Assembly (NCBI GenBank): GCA_013398615.1 | Contig: VZSR01003803.1 | Coordinates: forward strand, 65,473,521-65,537,520 | DNA: 64,000 nucleotides | Source of the DNA: Brachypodius melanocephalos | Taxonomy: Eukaryota > Chordata > Aves > Passeriformes > Pycnonotidae | Reading direction: 5' to 3' | Shown: in pieces, positions 24,309 to 37,735 of the stretch | Position numbering within the stretch: the stretch's first letter is position 1 | Layout of the letters: each line of letters begins with the position of its first letter | The notes under the pieces: model-generated | Database searches by the model: none | Told to the model about the DNA's origin: nothing | What the model saw: the letters and a program-made list of their open reading frames with translations, nothing else | Translations under genes and position numbers: made by a program

Positions 24309-27300
24309 CAATCCTCCTGCAAATACCCAATGTTTCTTTTATGGTTTTTTATTCTTAGGAAAATACATTCCTTTTTCATATATTTGAAAAAAACAAAGGT
24401 GTTTCGTTTATATTATATACTTATACATCTATATTGAAGTTATCCATAGACACCAATGAAGAGTTAAAGCAGTGTTTAAAACCTAGTCTGTGGTGCTGCT
24501 TTTTCTGCTGGAGATCAGGCCCACTGCTCAGACTTTGAATCCGCCTGGAAGAAAATCTGGAGTTCCCCGGAGGTTTTATGTGCCAGTTCAGGGGTTTGAG
24601 AAAAGGGTTTGAGATCCTTTCTTTTGAATTCTGCTTTGTGTTTTTGTGCAGCATTGGAGTCTTACTGATTTCTTGGCAGTTTATTTTTCTGTTTTTCTTT
24701 TTCTTTTTTTTTTTCCCTTGGAGGTGTTTTTTTTTGTTGGCTTGGTTGGGCTTTCTGTGTCTTTTTTTAAAGTTATGGGACAGCTGCACTATGTAATTTT
24801 CCTATGCTCTAAAGAAACCAAAAGTGTGAAAAAACATCAGTATTACTTACCTTGTCTTTGTAGAGGAAGAAGCAAATAGCATTCACCTGCTCTAGAAAGA
24901 GACTTACAGTCTCTTCCTCTTCTTCCTATATAGCTGCTAGTAACAGTAACTAAGACAAGAAGCTTTTTCAACTTCCAAGAAGAAGATCTAGGGAGGGAGG
25001 AGCAAAGCCAAGGTGAGGTCCTTACTAGAAATGATGAATTTAAGTTTCAGCATCATTTTTTAGGTTGAAGGAACCAGCCAGTTCTAACCACTAATGACAA
25101 ATCATTCTTTGAGCTCTGAATGCTGTTATGAAACTTAAGATCATAAGCTTCTGGGACCAAGGCTAAACCAAGTTTTTGGGAGCCTGGTGCAGCTGGTGCT
25201 GTAACCTTTGTTCTTTAAGCCTATTTTGTTACAAAAGCACAGAAGGGCCTCCAAAGAGTGTGATATAATGGGACGCTGTTGCCTTGTTCGACTCCATCAC
25301 TGAGTTTGTTTCCTGCAAGTTTTTGCAGTTTTCTGTATTTTGTGGCATATCTGTCTCCAAGCTGTGCTGAGTCCTTGTAAAATAATTAGGTTTTGAAGTT
25401 AAAATGTGTGTATGAGTGTAGGAAACTCTACCCAGATTTATCTCTGTTTCATTGCCCTTACTCAAAACTGGTCTCACAAATATGGAATTCAGTGAAGATA
25501 ATGGCTGTCTAGTCAAGTGTTCAGCTTCATAAATGCAGGTATCTAGATGCCACAGTATCTGCCACATCTCCTGTTGAGGAAAGCTGAATTAGCTATGCCT
25601 CCTTTGTTTTCTGAATGCAGACTTTTTGTTGTTTGTTCCTTTTTTTGTTAGTGACAAACTTCATCCTCAGAATTCAGTGCTATTGTTTTTGCTTCTCTCA
25701 ATAAAAAGAAGTATTAATAGCTAATGTAATGATTCAGGTATGACCAATCTTTCTCTGCATATAAAAATATCATCTTCATACTACATTGTGCCATCACTTG
25801 CTAAGAAGCTCAGGAGCTGGGACTCCTGCAAAGGACTGTCTGTCCCAGGATCTCCTGTAGCTGGTCAGCTGGGAAGGGGCTGACTTCCCAAGGACATGTT
25901 GTGTTGTATCCCTTGCAGCAGTTCTTCCATGCTCCCTGACCTAGGAATCCCTATATTTGCCACCTACCCTGCAGGTTTGGGGCAGCTTTCAGCAGCTCAC
26001 GATCACCTCTAAGAGTGCATTTGTATGGTGGTTGTTCACCATATCTTGCATTTCAAAAAGTGAATATGTGTGGTAGAGCTTGGCACTCACCAGTTGTGTC
26101 TCCATACTAAGACAGCTGAAAACATGTCTGAAATGTCTGTCTTGCAGGTTTGGGTTCTGCAGCAAAATCCTATTGCTTGGCTGTTAATTATACAGCACAC
26201 TAATGCAACAGAATTAAACCTGAGCGAAATAGTGGAACCAGATATATTAAGAGAAAAATGACTTTCAAGGGCACTGCAATGCAGATGATAGTTTCTCTCT
26301 AAACAGGAGTACAGAGGCTGTCATGGTAAAAATTGGCTGTCATGCTATCCAGTCACCTGTTATTTATAGTTTGGGGTTTTTTCCCATAGAAGTTTGCATT
26401 TGTTGCTTCTATTCATACTTTTATTAACTTTTATGTATACTTTTTAAAGGCATTTAGCATCTTTAGCAAGCCATAGAGTGATTTGAAGAGATTTGTTGAG
26501 ATGCCCAGGTTGATAATCTGAATTTAATACAACATGAAAGAGAGTAGTAACCATAAGAGTTGTAAATAGTCAAGAGAGATTATGTTGAAAAAGAGACTGC
26601 ATTTTTTTTTTGTTTTTGCCTACATGTAAAAAGTGTTTTCTGGGAAGCATTTTGTGAGGTTATTCAGGTAACTATTTTTCAGGTAGTAAGTTTGAAGAGA
26701 ACCAGATCTTTACTTATAGCTTTTTTTGGCTTATGTAAGCAAGTTCAAGCTTTAGCTAATATATTTTTTTTATACTTTTGAAAGCTATCTGTTGAAAAGT
26801 GCAAGGATTAAATTAAAAAAAAAATCCAAAGAAAACTGCTCTTCAGAACCATTACTGTCACTTCATATGACAGACCAAAACCACTAAAATGTATCGAGTT
26901 TGAAGTAATACCAAATCATGTATGATGCGATGAAAGGCAGTTACTACTGTGGTAAATTCAACCAATGCACAGGAGAATCTGACCAATAACTCTAGAATTG
27001 AGAAACCTTTTCCTTTTATGCAGTCTGTTTTTCTTGGAGGGAAGAGAATGGGGAAATAAAAAGAAAAGCCTGGGGACTGTAAAGTCCATACAAAGCAAAT
27101 TAAGTTTTTTTCTTTCTAAAAGCATTACTCAGACAATGGGAGTAAGGGGTATATAAAGCCTTTGTACCTGGCAGCCATTTGATGGACAGGCTATCATTAT
27201 TTCTGTTAAACTCTTGCAAGTCTTCTGCTGGATTCTGAATGTGTAATTTTGAGCCTTTGGCGGGAGAGGATGACAGAACCCCTTTTGCTTCCGAATTCAG

Positions 27301-29133
27301 ACAATGAAAGTGGGCATTCAGGAAGTTTCGCTGTATTACATAAGCCCTTTCCTTTTGTTAGGCCTTCCCTACAGACTCCCCATAATTTCCAATTAGTTGA
27401 AAATACACTGGCATTGACTATTCCAAATGAAGTCAAACCAGGGAAAAATACCAACAAGAACTACAAAACAAAACAAAAAATCCCCCTAAAAACACCAAAA
27501 AACCCCAAACATGGAACCACTCAGAAATCAGAACAAGCATTCATAACTTTAAGTGGGACATGGACTGCATGTTTTTTTCTTCTTGTGTTGGTGTTTTTTT
27601 GCATTCCTGTGTAGAGACATGCTTAAAAATGCCATCAGCCTGTGTGCACCAATCAAGTTTGAGTGTTTACCTCCTTACATAGCAGAAACTCTTGGTGTAG
27701 ACAAGACTGAAGATACCTGTTGTTTAAGAATGACTTTTTTAGTATTCTGGTGTGCAGAATTTTTGGTTTTTGTTTTCTCTTTGAGGCAGACATGTCCTAT
27801 ATGGGGTAATACCCCGATATTCTTTTTTTTCTTTACACCTCTGATTTTTTTTTCTGATTTTCTCTGATTTTTTTTCTGTACTTCATATTCTGAACCCAAG
27901 AAGTTGAGCATCATCAGTAGAAAACTCTGACATGCACAAAACTTCAACTTCCATTGCAGGTTGAGCAGACAGACTGTTTCCATGTACAGTGGACATGTAC
28001 AGTGATTTCTGTAACTCAAGTAATTATGAGTAAGATACAAATGTAGAGGCCACCTTATCTTTCAATGTGATGTCTGCTGGGTAATACCTCCCTACTCCCT
28101 ACAATCAGGTAGTTGATAGTGTAGTGACTCCTCACTGTTTAAGGTTATGAAAAGAGACTCTCTAACATAGGAATTTAGGGTAATAAATGATTTAGGGTGA
28201 TAAACAAAAGTGGTTTAAATGCTTGCACCCTTAGGATGTATCTCTTTCATCCAACTTTTCTAACAGGCACTCATGTATGACTGAAAATGTTCTCATTTCT
28301 GGAGTTTAGTGGTTCTGTAGTTTTTCCCAACTGTTTTCAGTAGCTGCTGTCTACGTACTGCCTGGGCTTGTGGGCTGAGACAGAAAATATATGAGATTTG
28401 ATGGTAGGATTGTATGCTGAAGGTTTGCCTCTTTCTTCTCAGTGGAAGTGTGCCCAATTGGCTTAATTCCTCCCTCGAGCCTTAACAATGCACACTTGAA
28501 ATTTGGTTTAACAGTGACAAGGTTGTCTTGATGCTGAAATTTTTCTCCATATCAGCACTGAGATCTCTGTTGTATTCTAATCTTGTAAGAGAGAGACATT
28601 TTTAAATGTTTTCTTTAGACATCCTATATGATTGTTCATTTGTAGCAGAGTGTTTCTCATGATTTGATTGCAGTAATTATAAAAACTTTAAGAACCCTTT
28701 CTTTTTTCCCCATCTACTATGAATATTGCTGTAGGAGATTGAATTCTGTTCTTGTTACCTTAGTAAAATATGTTTTGGAGAGGTTTTGATCAATCATAGC
28801 TTTCTGCTTGTCTTCCAGCTGCTCACTGTTTTGCAGATCTCTGTCTTCTGTGCTTGTTTATTTTGAAAACTAGAAATAAAGATCACTGAAATTGTATTGG
28901 CAGTGTCCTCTTTTGCTCTCCATTTCCCTCTTGGTGTGTTTCCTTCATCTGAGGATGACTGGAAAAAGTACTTTTGTAAGATTTAACTCTTGCTTAACTA
29001 TTGCCTGTCATGCAACTCTTTTCCAATGCGTGTGCTCTCCTCCTGCCCTGCTGGTGCTGCCAGGCAGTGCTGGGCTCCAGCCCCGTGGGAGCCACATCCT
29101 CTTTGTGCCTGCAGAATGTGTCATTCTCTTCCT

Positions 29134-29140
<7 letters not shown>
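24309..29140. other. Non-coding stretch with low-complexity tracts
   Basis: Contains T-rich runs at about 24690-24740, an A-rich part near 27450-27510, an imperfect TCTGATTTT tandem at about 27835-27880, a short tandem of CATGTACAGTGGA-like units at 27981-28003, and an imperfect duplication with ATTTAGGGT near 28172-28203. Open frames here overlap these tracts. No exon or mobile element recognised. Confidence 0.45.

Positions 29141-29184
<44 letters not shown>
29141..29184 (+). repeat. 44-base uninterrupted T tract
   Basis: Seven C followed by 44 T with no interruption. On the - strand this is a long poly(A) and could be the tail of a retroposed copy. I see no recognisable transcript body or target-site duplication beside it, and CR1 elements do not carry poly(A) tails. 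It may equally be an expanded homopolymer; the exact length is prone to sequencing error. Confidence 0.9.
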
Positions 29185-30526
29185 CTCCTTTTGGATAATA
29201 CTTAGAGCTCTATCTTATTCCCAGACTGATATTCAGAAAAGCATGCATAATTGAATGGTGCAGTCTAAAAGGTTAGAAGTGCAAAAGTTATTTTTAAGCA
29301 TCTGTTTTCTGGTTCAGACTTAATGATGTCTGAAGCATGTTTTTCAGGATGATTCTGTTAGGATGGTTTGTTGTGTGGAAAGGCTGATCAAAATCTATTG
29401 GAAGTGATGATTCCTTTCACATAACGTTTTCTATTCAGCAGTGTGGTGAATTATGTAAAAGTTTATATAACACTGTATTAAAAAATTGCTAGTTTGTTAT
29501 TTTTGTAGTTTTCTTCCCCTCTTAAGATTTAAGGAAGGGTTCTTCCTTGGCTGGATTAGAGACACTTGGGCAACCATTGGTGGGAGACCACTGTTTAATG
29601 TAGAAATTAAAAGGAGAGATGCTCCCTTGTTTTAAAATAAAACCAAGCCAAAACCCCCACAAACTGGTAAGAGATTTGTTACTAGACATAAGAAATATGT
29701 CTGACTGACTTTATTTATTTATTGCAAGAAAATAAAAAAAAAAAGTGAATTTCAGTTTTGAAAATTTGCGTTTTCATAATTACTTTCATAATTCATAATT
29801 TCATAATTACTTTTGTTGAAGCTCCCCTAGATTTTGTTTCCACAGGTAGAAAGCTAGAGAAAAAAGTAGTTCAGGAAGGTTGTAAATCTTCATATTTCAG
29901 GATGAAAGAAAACCTATACGTTTTAAAAATAAAAATCAAGTGTACATAGATGAAAAACCAGACAAGTTTTGCTAATGTATTTAATTACATTTATCCTGTT
30001 CTTTATATGTTTTTATTATAAAGTTCTTGAAACGTTTTAATGCTTTGTCCAGGGGAGTTGCAGGATGTCTATAACAAAATGTGCATTTTAAGAAGAATCT
30101 GTTTTTAATAAAGGTTACAGATCTGAAAGTTTTATGAACATCATGATATGCTTCCATAGCAGGGTTTACATCAAAGCTGTATGCCGGTGATATTCTCCAG
30201 TTTTAAACCTCATTTACCGAGTAGTACAAGAATGTTGTGACTGTGACAAAATTTCTACCAAAAAGAAAGGAAAAAAGACTATATCTATTTATAAGGAGTA
30301 CATATTGAGAAATTATGATTTGTATTTTTGGACATGCCTTTTGTATCCAAGATTCAAGGAGAATCTCGCCTTCACTGAAAAGGATAAGTACATAAAATAC
30401 ATGTAAATAATTTCAGAGTTTAAGACTATATTTTCCCTATGAGTAGGCTTTTTTGGGTTTTTGCAGTTAAAAGTTCAGAAAAACCAACATATTAATGGTA
30501 TGACTAATATATAAGGGCAATATATA
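29185..30526. other. Non-coding stretch
   Basis: AT-rich. A small tandem built on CATAATT/ACTTT (about 29772-29813) is the only structure seen. Confidence 0.5.
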
Positions 30527-30590
30527 ATGGAATCATGGAATCATTAAGGTTGGGAAGAGTGTCTAAGATCATTGGGTCCAAACATATCCA
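30527..30590 (-). mobile_element. CR1 LINE 3' tip, - strand
   Basis: TGGAATCATGGAATCATTAA then GGTTGGGAAGAG and TCTAAGATCATTGGGTCC is the reverse complement of a CR1 3' end with two decayed tail octamers. Only about 65 bases are clearly recognisable; more decayed CR1 sequence may extend to about 30640. Confidence 0.75.
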
Positions 30591-32198
30591 CATATCCTTT
30601 CAACATATCCAGGCATACTCTGGTTTCTTACCAAATTGTATAAATCTTTTTTCCCTTCGTAAAGATTTTTGTGGAGAGGAACAGGCACGAATGTTGAGGA
30701 ATGCATGTTATAAAAGAGCAATGCAGTAGTATCATCATATAAAATAAGAATTGACTTTGCCTAGACTTTTCTACAGATACGCAGAATGCCCAATCATTTT
30801 TTTTCCTCAAAATGTAAGTTTTATGTAAATTGTAAATGTCGATGCCTTTTGCTGACAGTTGAAAACCTTTTATAGTTGAGCTTTGCCTTAGATTGACAGC
30901 CCTAGGTTTTTCCTGACCTCAGAGCTTTGCTCACATGAACACTTGGAGAAAACTGATCTGGTAGAGGTTGAGTGGTTCATTGCTGTTACTCTGTTTACCC
31001 TCAGCAGGGAGCAGGTAAGGTGATGTTTTCTCATGCTTTGCACAGACTGTCTTGGCAATGTCTTCCTGTCTGTCCCTCTGCCACCCTGGGGCACACACAG
31101 CCATCCTGCCATCAGTGTAGCAGAGGAGGAGGAGCATACAAGTGGTGGATGTAGTGAGCTGATCCATGTGCTCCCTTTTTTGGGGGGCTGTTGATAAGCA
31201 GTGTGGAAAGAGTCCAGGCTGGAGTTCCAGTTCCAGGCAACACCTGCATTTGGGTAGGAAAACCCCCTTTTCAATTTTTTTTTTTTTTTAATGGACAGGC
31301 TGCTAGGTGAAGTTTGGCAAATGGGACTCAGAAGACCATACTGGTTACCTGGTGAGGCAAGCTGGCTGTTCTCAAATTTCTTCTGCTTCAGGGATCAAAG
31401 ATGATATACATCTCACTTGGCCAGCCTTCTTTTGTTAATACCTTTTTATTAAGACTATATTGTTTGTCATGCTAGATGTATGTCTAATTCAGTAAATGAA
31501 GCACTTATATAAGCTTTGTGTGCTAATGCATCATCTAGGAACAATGTGAACTGCTTTCACAGAGAAGTAGTTCCACATTTTGTTTGTGTTTCTTCTAGAA
31601 TGAGAATGCTTGTGAGGAATAACATGTTACTTAATTCACTTGGATGAAAATTGCTTTGGAAGAAGGAGGATAGCAACAAGCTGCAATTGCTAAAGAAAAA
31701 TGAAAAAATGTGAAAGAAAAATATGTTTAACAAGAACCAAGGGTTTTTAATACATTTCTCTAAAAATAACCTAGATAAAGTATGTCATTCTGCTCTATTT
31801 CAGTCACATTGGTTTGTTTCATAGATTTGTTTTTAGTCTCAGTTCCTTCAGGCAGAGAAATTTAAGAAACATGAGATCATTGCATCTCTGAAGGTAGAGA
31901 GTACCACGAGGCTTGCAGAGCCTTAGAAACTCAGTTACCATAACGCCTGTGTCTCCCATGGGAAAACTTTTGGGTGGTTGAACTGAAATGGCCTGTGATG
32001 TGGAATGTTGTTTTTCACTCTTTTAAGAAATAAAGTGAAGGTGGAAAGAGGTGGTGACACATAACAATAGTCTAAACCTTAAACCAAAGCCAGAGAAAGA
32101 ACAGCCCCACTGATTTCAGCACCCTTTTAGAGGGGAAAGAGGTTTAATAAAGCTCGAATAGCTACAAAAAAAATTGTATTTGCTTTCATAAATTATAG
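30591..32198. other. Non-coding stretch
   Basis: A GC-richer part at about 30900-31260 is open for 128 codons on the - strand (30888-31274) but shows no domain. It ends at a 15-base T run (31275-31289). No recognised element. Possibly an old retroposed fragment, unproven. Confidence 0.4.
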
Positions 32199-33462
32199 TC
32201 ATAAAATTGTAAACCAGCCCAGGTGGGAAGAGATCTTGAAAGATGATCTGGTCCAAAAACTTTCTTCGGAGTGGGCACCTAGATGAAATTATCCTCTCTA
32301 ATCTCCTCTTGAAAACCTCCAGTGATGGGATCTGTACCACATCCCTGGAGAGAGGCTGTTGCAGGGAATAATCATTCTCACTGTAAAAAAAGTGTATCTT
32401 ATGCTGAGATAAAACCACTCTCTTTGTAACTTGTACCATTTCCCCCTTGTCTTCTCCATGTAGCTTCTCTGAAGAGAGAGCCTCCATCCTTTTTGTAGCT
32501 ACCCATTGCATACTGGAATACTGCTGTGAGGTCCTTCCTGAGCCTTGTTTTCTCCAGGGAGAAAAGGTTTAATTTCTTCTGTCTTTTGTCAAAAGGCATG
32601 TTCTATAACAATTTGGTCATTTTTATGGTGTTTCTTTGGACCCTCTCTGGTCTGGCTGCATCTTTCTTGAATTGTGGGGATGAGAACTGGGTATGGTACT
32701 GCAGATGTGGCCTGAGAAATGCTGAGCAGAGTGGGATGATCGCATCCCTACCTCTGCTAGTAATGCCCCTGAGGATTCAGCCCAGGATTCAGTCCCTTGC
32801 TGCAGGGAAACACTGCTGACTCATGGTCAGCTTGTTGTCCACCAAGACCCTCAGGTCCCTTTGAGCACAGCTGCTCCCCAGCCATATAAATCTTCTATGG
32901 TTCTGGGCTTCTTGTTGTATTGTCCTAAGTGCAGGACCTTGAATTTGTCTGTTTAATGTCATACTATTCTTGCTACTCCACTCTTCCAGTCTGTCCAGCT
33001 CTCTGTAGGATGAGTCTCCCTTCTGATGTGTCATGAGCAGATTAGGTTAGGGCATTTTTAATCCCATCATCCCAGTGATTTATGAACGTGTTGAATAGTT
33101 TATATCCCTGAGGGATGACTTGAGACAGGCTGCCAGCCTGAGTAAAAACCCACAGTCACCACCTTATGAGTCTGACCTGTGAGTCTGTTTCCAGTCCATC
33201 TTGCAGACAGCTCACCTCATCTGTATCTTTCCAGTTTGTCCAGAAGGCTGTGGGAAACAGCACTGGATGGTTTGCTGAGGTCCAGGTGAACAACATCCTG
33301 TTCTTCTCCCTATGTCCACAGAAGAGATTATTTTGTTGCAGAAGTTGATCAGGTTAGTTGGTGTGGTTTGTCATCAATAAGTCATGGTAGCTTTTCCCAA
33401 TCACTTGCTTCATTAAGTTCATTACATCTACTTGCTCTGTGACCAGGCTGAAAGCCCTCAGG
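32199..33462 (-). mobile_element. CR1 LINE, 1.26 kb, - strand, old copy
   Basis: On the + strand this reads, in order: tail region (32199-32260), AAAACCTCCAGTGATGGGAT, CTTCCTGAGCCTTGTTTTCT, the block around GGGATGAGAACTGGGTATGG, TTGTTGTCCACCAAGACCCT, GTGCAGGACCTTGAATTTGT and GAGGTCCAGGTGAACAACAT. These are reverse complements of the 3'UTR and C-terminal coding part of CR1. Translated on the - strand, fragments such as LDRLEEWSSKN and VLVDNKLTMSQQC (32820-33000) match the region after the RT catalytic box. Many substitutions and stop codons make it an old, inactive copy. Confidence 0.9.
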
Positions 33463-36400
33463 TTGCATTATGTTTACAATAAAGGGGATTGGGAAAAGTT
33501 ACCTTGGAAATCAAGCTGCAAAAGTTAAAATTCTTCAGGGTTGGTAAAACTCTTTAACCTACCCTACTTTTTTTTAATTTTATTTTTTTAAGCTTCTTTA
33601 TAAAAATAAAAGAAGCTTTCCAGGGTTTGCTTGATACATAAAACAGACTGGCTAACCATGGAGTAATGCTGTTTGGCACCTACTGAACAGAAAATAATGA
33701 TGTTCCAATATATCATAAGAAAAAATACCTAGATGTCGAAAGCAGAATATATTACATGTGTTCAGTAAAAAGAAGATAATCAGAAAATTATCAGAAGAAA
33801 ATATCAGTTATGATATTTTAAAACAGTACCAAAGTAATCTCAAAAAATATAATTTCTTATTTATTATAAAAAGTAATTGTCTGGCACATAAGGTAGTTCA
33901 GCATTCAAATGAGAGTACTTTTAGGAGAAGCACCTGCATAAGAAATATCAAGTTTTTTAAAAAATCTTTTAAGGCAAAGAGAAGCTACTTAAAAGATGAA
34001 AGAGTGAACCGAAGTAACCGTCCATAGCAGACAGAAGATCTTCTTATGTGTTTTCATCTTGCACAAATGAAATCCTTTTAGCAGTTACTATGCTTTACTA
34101 TGAATACAGAGACATACATTAGTTCATTAGTTGTTGTATCTCTTGGTTTTGTTCTTTATTTTGCCCCAGGGTGGTAGCAAGAATACCTTTTATTGGCTAA
34201 ATTAGGGACTAAAAGAACATAAATTATTGCTCTCTTTTTTTGAGCAAGCTTGTTTTCTTGGCAGACTTGATTAGATTCCACATGGGAGTGAAACAAACCT
34301 CATTGTTTTCCATTCAGTTGAGATCTAATTCTTGTAAAATAATCAGTATCTTTTGAATAAGAGTCTTGTGCAGAGAAGTTTGCTTTTCAGGCAAAGGAAA
34401 ACTGCAAAGCTCTTTTCCAAATACCAGATGTACTCAAGAAGTTGAATAGTTTTCTTTAAATTCCAAAGTGAACCAGCTGTATGTGTCCAGGGTACGTGGT
34501 TGTGAATTTTATGCAACTGGATTTGTTGAAAGTTGGTCTGGTGTCATAGGACCCTCTTGTGTTTTTCGGGGAGGAAGTGAATTCTGTCTTCAGCCATTTT
34601 CCACTTGGTTTTATCTTTCACTGGAAGTTTTTAATTATTTTCATTAGAGTGTTGATAGAGATACCAGTAATAACAAATATAAATGTGTAATTGAAAATGT
34701 GACACTAATAACATTTTGGATTTTGTTACCCTCATTCAGAATGTCCTTTACAATTTTTTTCTCAGCTTTGTCCTTATTTCATTTAGGAGAGCTAGAGAAA
34801 TTCTTTGTTTTTCAAAAACCTTTGGAAATTGAATGGACAAAATACTTAGTATTCTGCTGCTCTGCTTCCCAGAGACTTTCTCTGTTGAAAACCTAGACTA
34901 GTAAGTGGATCAACTGGGCTTGAGAAGAAGTCCCAGAATGGGTTAATTTGAAATCTGTGCTCTGATTCCTGAGATGTAATGGTTTTAGAAATCTGCTGAA
35001 GAATTGTTCCTGAAAAAATAATATGACACTGTATTCTCAGTCTTTGAGCTGTGAAAGGCATCTAGGAGAGGAGATAGTGGTGCTGCTTCACTGTAAACCT
35101 TCAATAGAAAGAATAACTAATCTTCTAATGATTTTCAAGAAGTTTGTGTATCTACCTCTTTTCCTGGGAGTGATGGGTAGGATGTCCAGGGCAGAGCAAG
35201 TGTCTTGAAAGATTACATTTAAAATCGTTTCGGTAACATTAAGAAAAAATTACTTACTTCATGTATTGTTTCATTTTCAGTTGCAATGTTTTATGTTGCA
35301 TGACTAATATTGTGGTTATAAAAACAGGAAAAAAATAAGCTTGTTAGAAATAGTGTATTTTCTATAGTTTAAAATAAGTGATCCTTGTTTTCCCTCCAAA
35401 ATTCTGAAAAGGTGTGCAGTGACTTTTTCTGGGACAGAATTGATAATGGTTCCAACTTAATTAATAATGTCCTACAACTTCAGCAAAGATGCAAAATAAT
35501 GTGAACTAAGATGATACATGAGATCATATTTTAATTCTCCTCCTTGCTTTGTTCCAAAAAGTAGATATTTAGTTCATATATTTCTTTGATGTGGTTAGTG
35601 AAACCAAACTTGCAAGCCTTGATGTTCTGTTGATGATGTTAGTGATAACTGTCCTGTTCCTTGAAAGGTGAGGTGTGTGAAACCAAAATCTTTTGTATGC
35701 GGCAAAGATTAAGGAGTGATTCTGTTCTTTGTAAAGATGAGGAGCTCTGTTAGTTCAGTCTTACTGTGATTTTTATTGAGGTTTATTTGATGGATTTTCT
35801 CCTGCTTGAACATGAAAAGTGATTTTGCATTTACATTGAATTTTGTTTTACATAGTCCCAGTTGTGGCAGGTTCTCTTTTGATGCTATGAATCACATGGA
35901 TTATAATGGATTATTACTTATTGCACAGTATTTTGCTGTATGCCAAAGTCCTGAAGCACTGAGTTTACATTTTGAGAAAATACCTGATATTACTGTAAGA
36001 TTACTACTTGTGATTGTGGAGTGCTTTGGCTTTTTAATGGTACTCCTGTATTTACTCTCCTAAATCATTCTCTTTCTCTCATAATGTGCATGTGCTCTTC
36101 CAAATTAACTGAAGGGTACTTTTGAGAACTTAATTATGAGATGGATAAACTCTGAAGCTATCTACTACTCTTGTCTAGTAGCTGACAGCACTGCAACCCA
36201 CGTGCCCAGGGGTGGCAGAGCGGCGCTTCCCTGTGAGCGCCTCACATGCAGGAGTACCTTGTGACTGGACCAAGGTTCTGAATTTCCTTGGCTGTGGGTG
36301 AGCTCCAGCTCTCCTGTTTCCTACACCTCTTGGTCTCTGTTGCCCATCTGCAGACTCAAGGACCTTACAGGATAGGCAGTCAAGAAGGTTTTTCTCACCC

Positions 36401-37586
36401 ATGCCAAAACACGTCGTAACCTGGAGCTCGGGTGTTTTGGCACCTAGCCTGAGGTAGTTTGTCTAGTTTTGGATGGTAATGGGTTGAATGAGCTGTTAGT
36501 AAAGGATGATTTGTTTCATGTTCTGTGTCTAGTGCCCATGCCTGTCTCTCCATTTAATGTAAAATGGAGTGCAGGAAGTTAGGATCAGCAAAGTGAATCC
36601 TACCCCCTTCGTTCATGTTTCTGTACTCCTTTAGGGATGGATGTTACCATTCAAGGCAGTCAGTCCTTACCTTCAGTGGTGTCACAGAAATACAGATGGA
36701 GACAGAGCCATAAAATAGAAATGGTTGTAGGACAAGGAACATGCAACGTCCTTTCAGTGATTTGCAAAAAAGAAAGGCTTTTCGTCTCAAAGAAGCATGA
36801 TACAACTCTTGATTAAATTAATTGGGTTCACCAATTCTATATGGGTTCATTCTTTACTGTCTTTGTACTAACAAAATGATTCTTGGTTCCTATTTTTTAT
36901 GTGAGTGTTTTTAAGACTGAAATCATATAATGTAGCTGGGGCTGTAGTTTTTATTACCGCTTTTTGTAATTTACATCTTTTTTTTGTAATAAGCTCTCTA
37001 ATAATCTGAAAGATGGTAACTATGTGTTGAATCTGGGTGTCGGGTACATGTGAAGGGAAAACCGGAGCAATATTATTCTTAGCTTTGGATTTTCTGGTGA
37101 CCTGATGACATAGAGTATGAAAAAAACAGATTTATATAAAAAGGGGAGCAATATGGGGAATATGCAAGGAGAAGAGAGCTGAGAGAGTACCTGATGAAGT
37201 AGCATAGACCTCAGGAAAACAGTTAGAGGTGTCTGCTGTTCATGTTTTTGCTGTCCATAGCCATGGGAGCTGGCAGAGCAGCTGTTTGGCAGGCTAGGGG
37301 CATGGGGCTGGGTGGCAGCTCTGTACAGAAATAGAAAGGTGTAGTTGATGCTTTTCACTTTGCTGACATGCTCTGTGAAACTGCTCTCCAGCAGAAGTTC
37401 TAAAACAGGATAAATACGTCATGTGTCACTGGAAGTGGCAGTATGCTTTTACCCTGAGCTGTAGAAGTTGTTTTCTGAGGAAGAGAAACATGCTGAGCTA
37501 CCTGGGCCTTCTGCAGTCAGTTTGTATATGGAATAGTGTGTGCTGTTACCACGTTAGCCCAGGCTTCTGTTGACTGAAATGAGCTG
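33463..37586. other. Non-coding stretch with one inverted repeat and a weak exon candidate
   Basis: Mostly AT-rich. Holds an 11-bp inverted repeat at 36402-36442 (listed separately) and an open segment with splice-like edges at 35862-35994 (see findings). A GC-richer patch at about 36180-36440 is not recognised. Confidence 0.45.
36402..36442. repeat. Inverted repeat, 11-bp arms and 19-base loop
   Basis: Arms TGCCAAAACAC (36402-36412) and GTGTTTTGGCA (36432-36442) are perfectly complementary. It could form a small hairpin. It is too short for a typical miRNA precursor, and no flanking pairing extends it. Confidence 0.7.
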
Positions 37587-37735
37587 TCATAGGGTCATTG
37601 AGGGTGGAGAGGGAGCTCAGAAGGACTATAGTTCAGCCTCTTTCTGAAAGCAGGATTCATGCTGAATTTGGGATGCTCTAGACTCTGCTTCAGTTTAGGT
37701 CTTTGAGAAACTTGTTTCAGTGCTTCACCGCTCTT
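37587..37735 (-). mobile_element. Decayed CR1 LINE 3' end, - strand
   Basis: TCATAGGGTCATTGAGGGTG, then GCTCAGAAGGACTATAGTTC and AGCAGGATTCATGCTGAATT, ending ACTTGTTTCAGTGCTTCACC, matches an older CR1-type 3'UTR in reverse complement. The order is right, but internal bases are lost between about 37680 and 37710. Confidence 0.75.

Noticed and set aside
25274..25294. tRNA B-box-like GTTCGACTCC
   Set aside because: No T-stem pairing around it and no A box, anticodon arm or acceptor stem at the right distance.
28172..28203. Two TTAGGG hexamers as an interstitial telomere repeat
   Set aside because: Only two hexamers, separated, within an imperfect 16-17 bp duplication; not a telomere array.
28892..29254. 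Frame with a poly-Phe run as a coding gene
   Set aside because: The poly-Phe comes from the 44-base T tract, and all three + strand frames are open through it.
36450..36470. let-7-like string TGAGGTAGTTTGT
   Set aside because: It matches the let-7 seed but lacks the rest of the mature sequence, and there is no complementary arm nearby to form a miRNA precursor hairpin.
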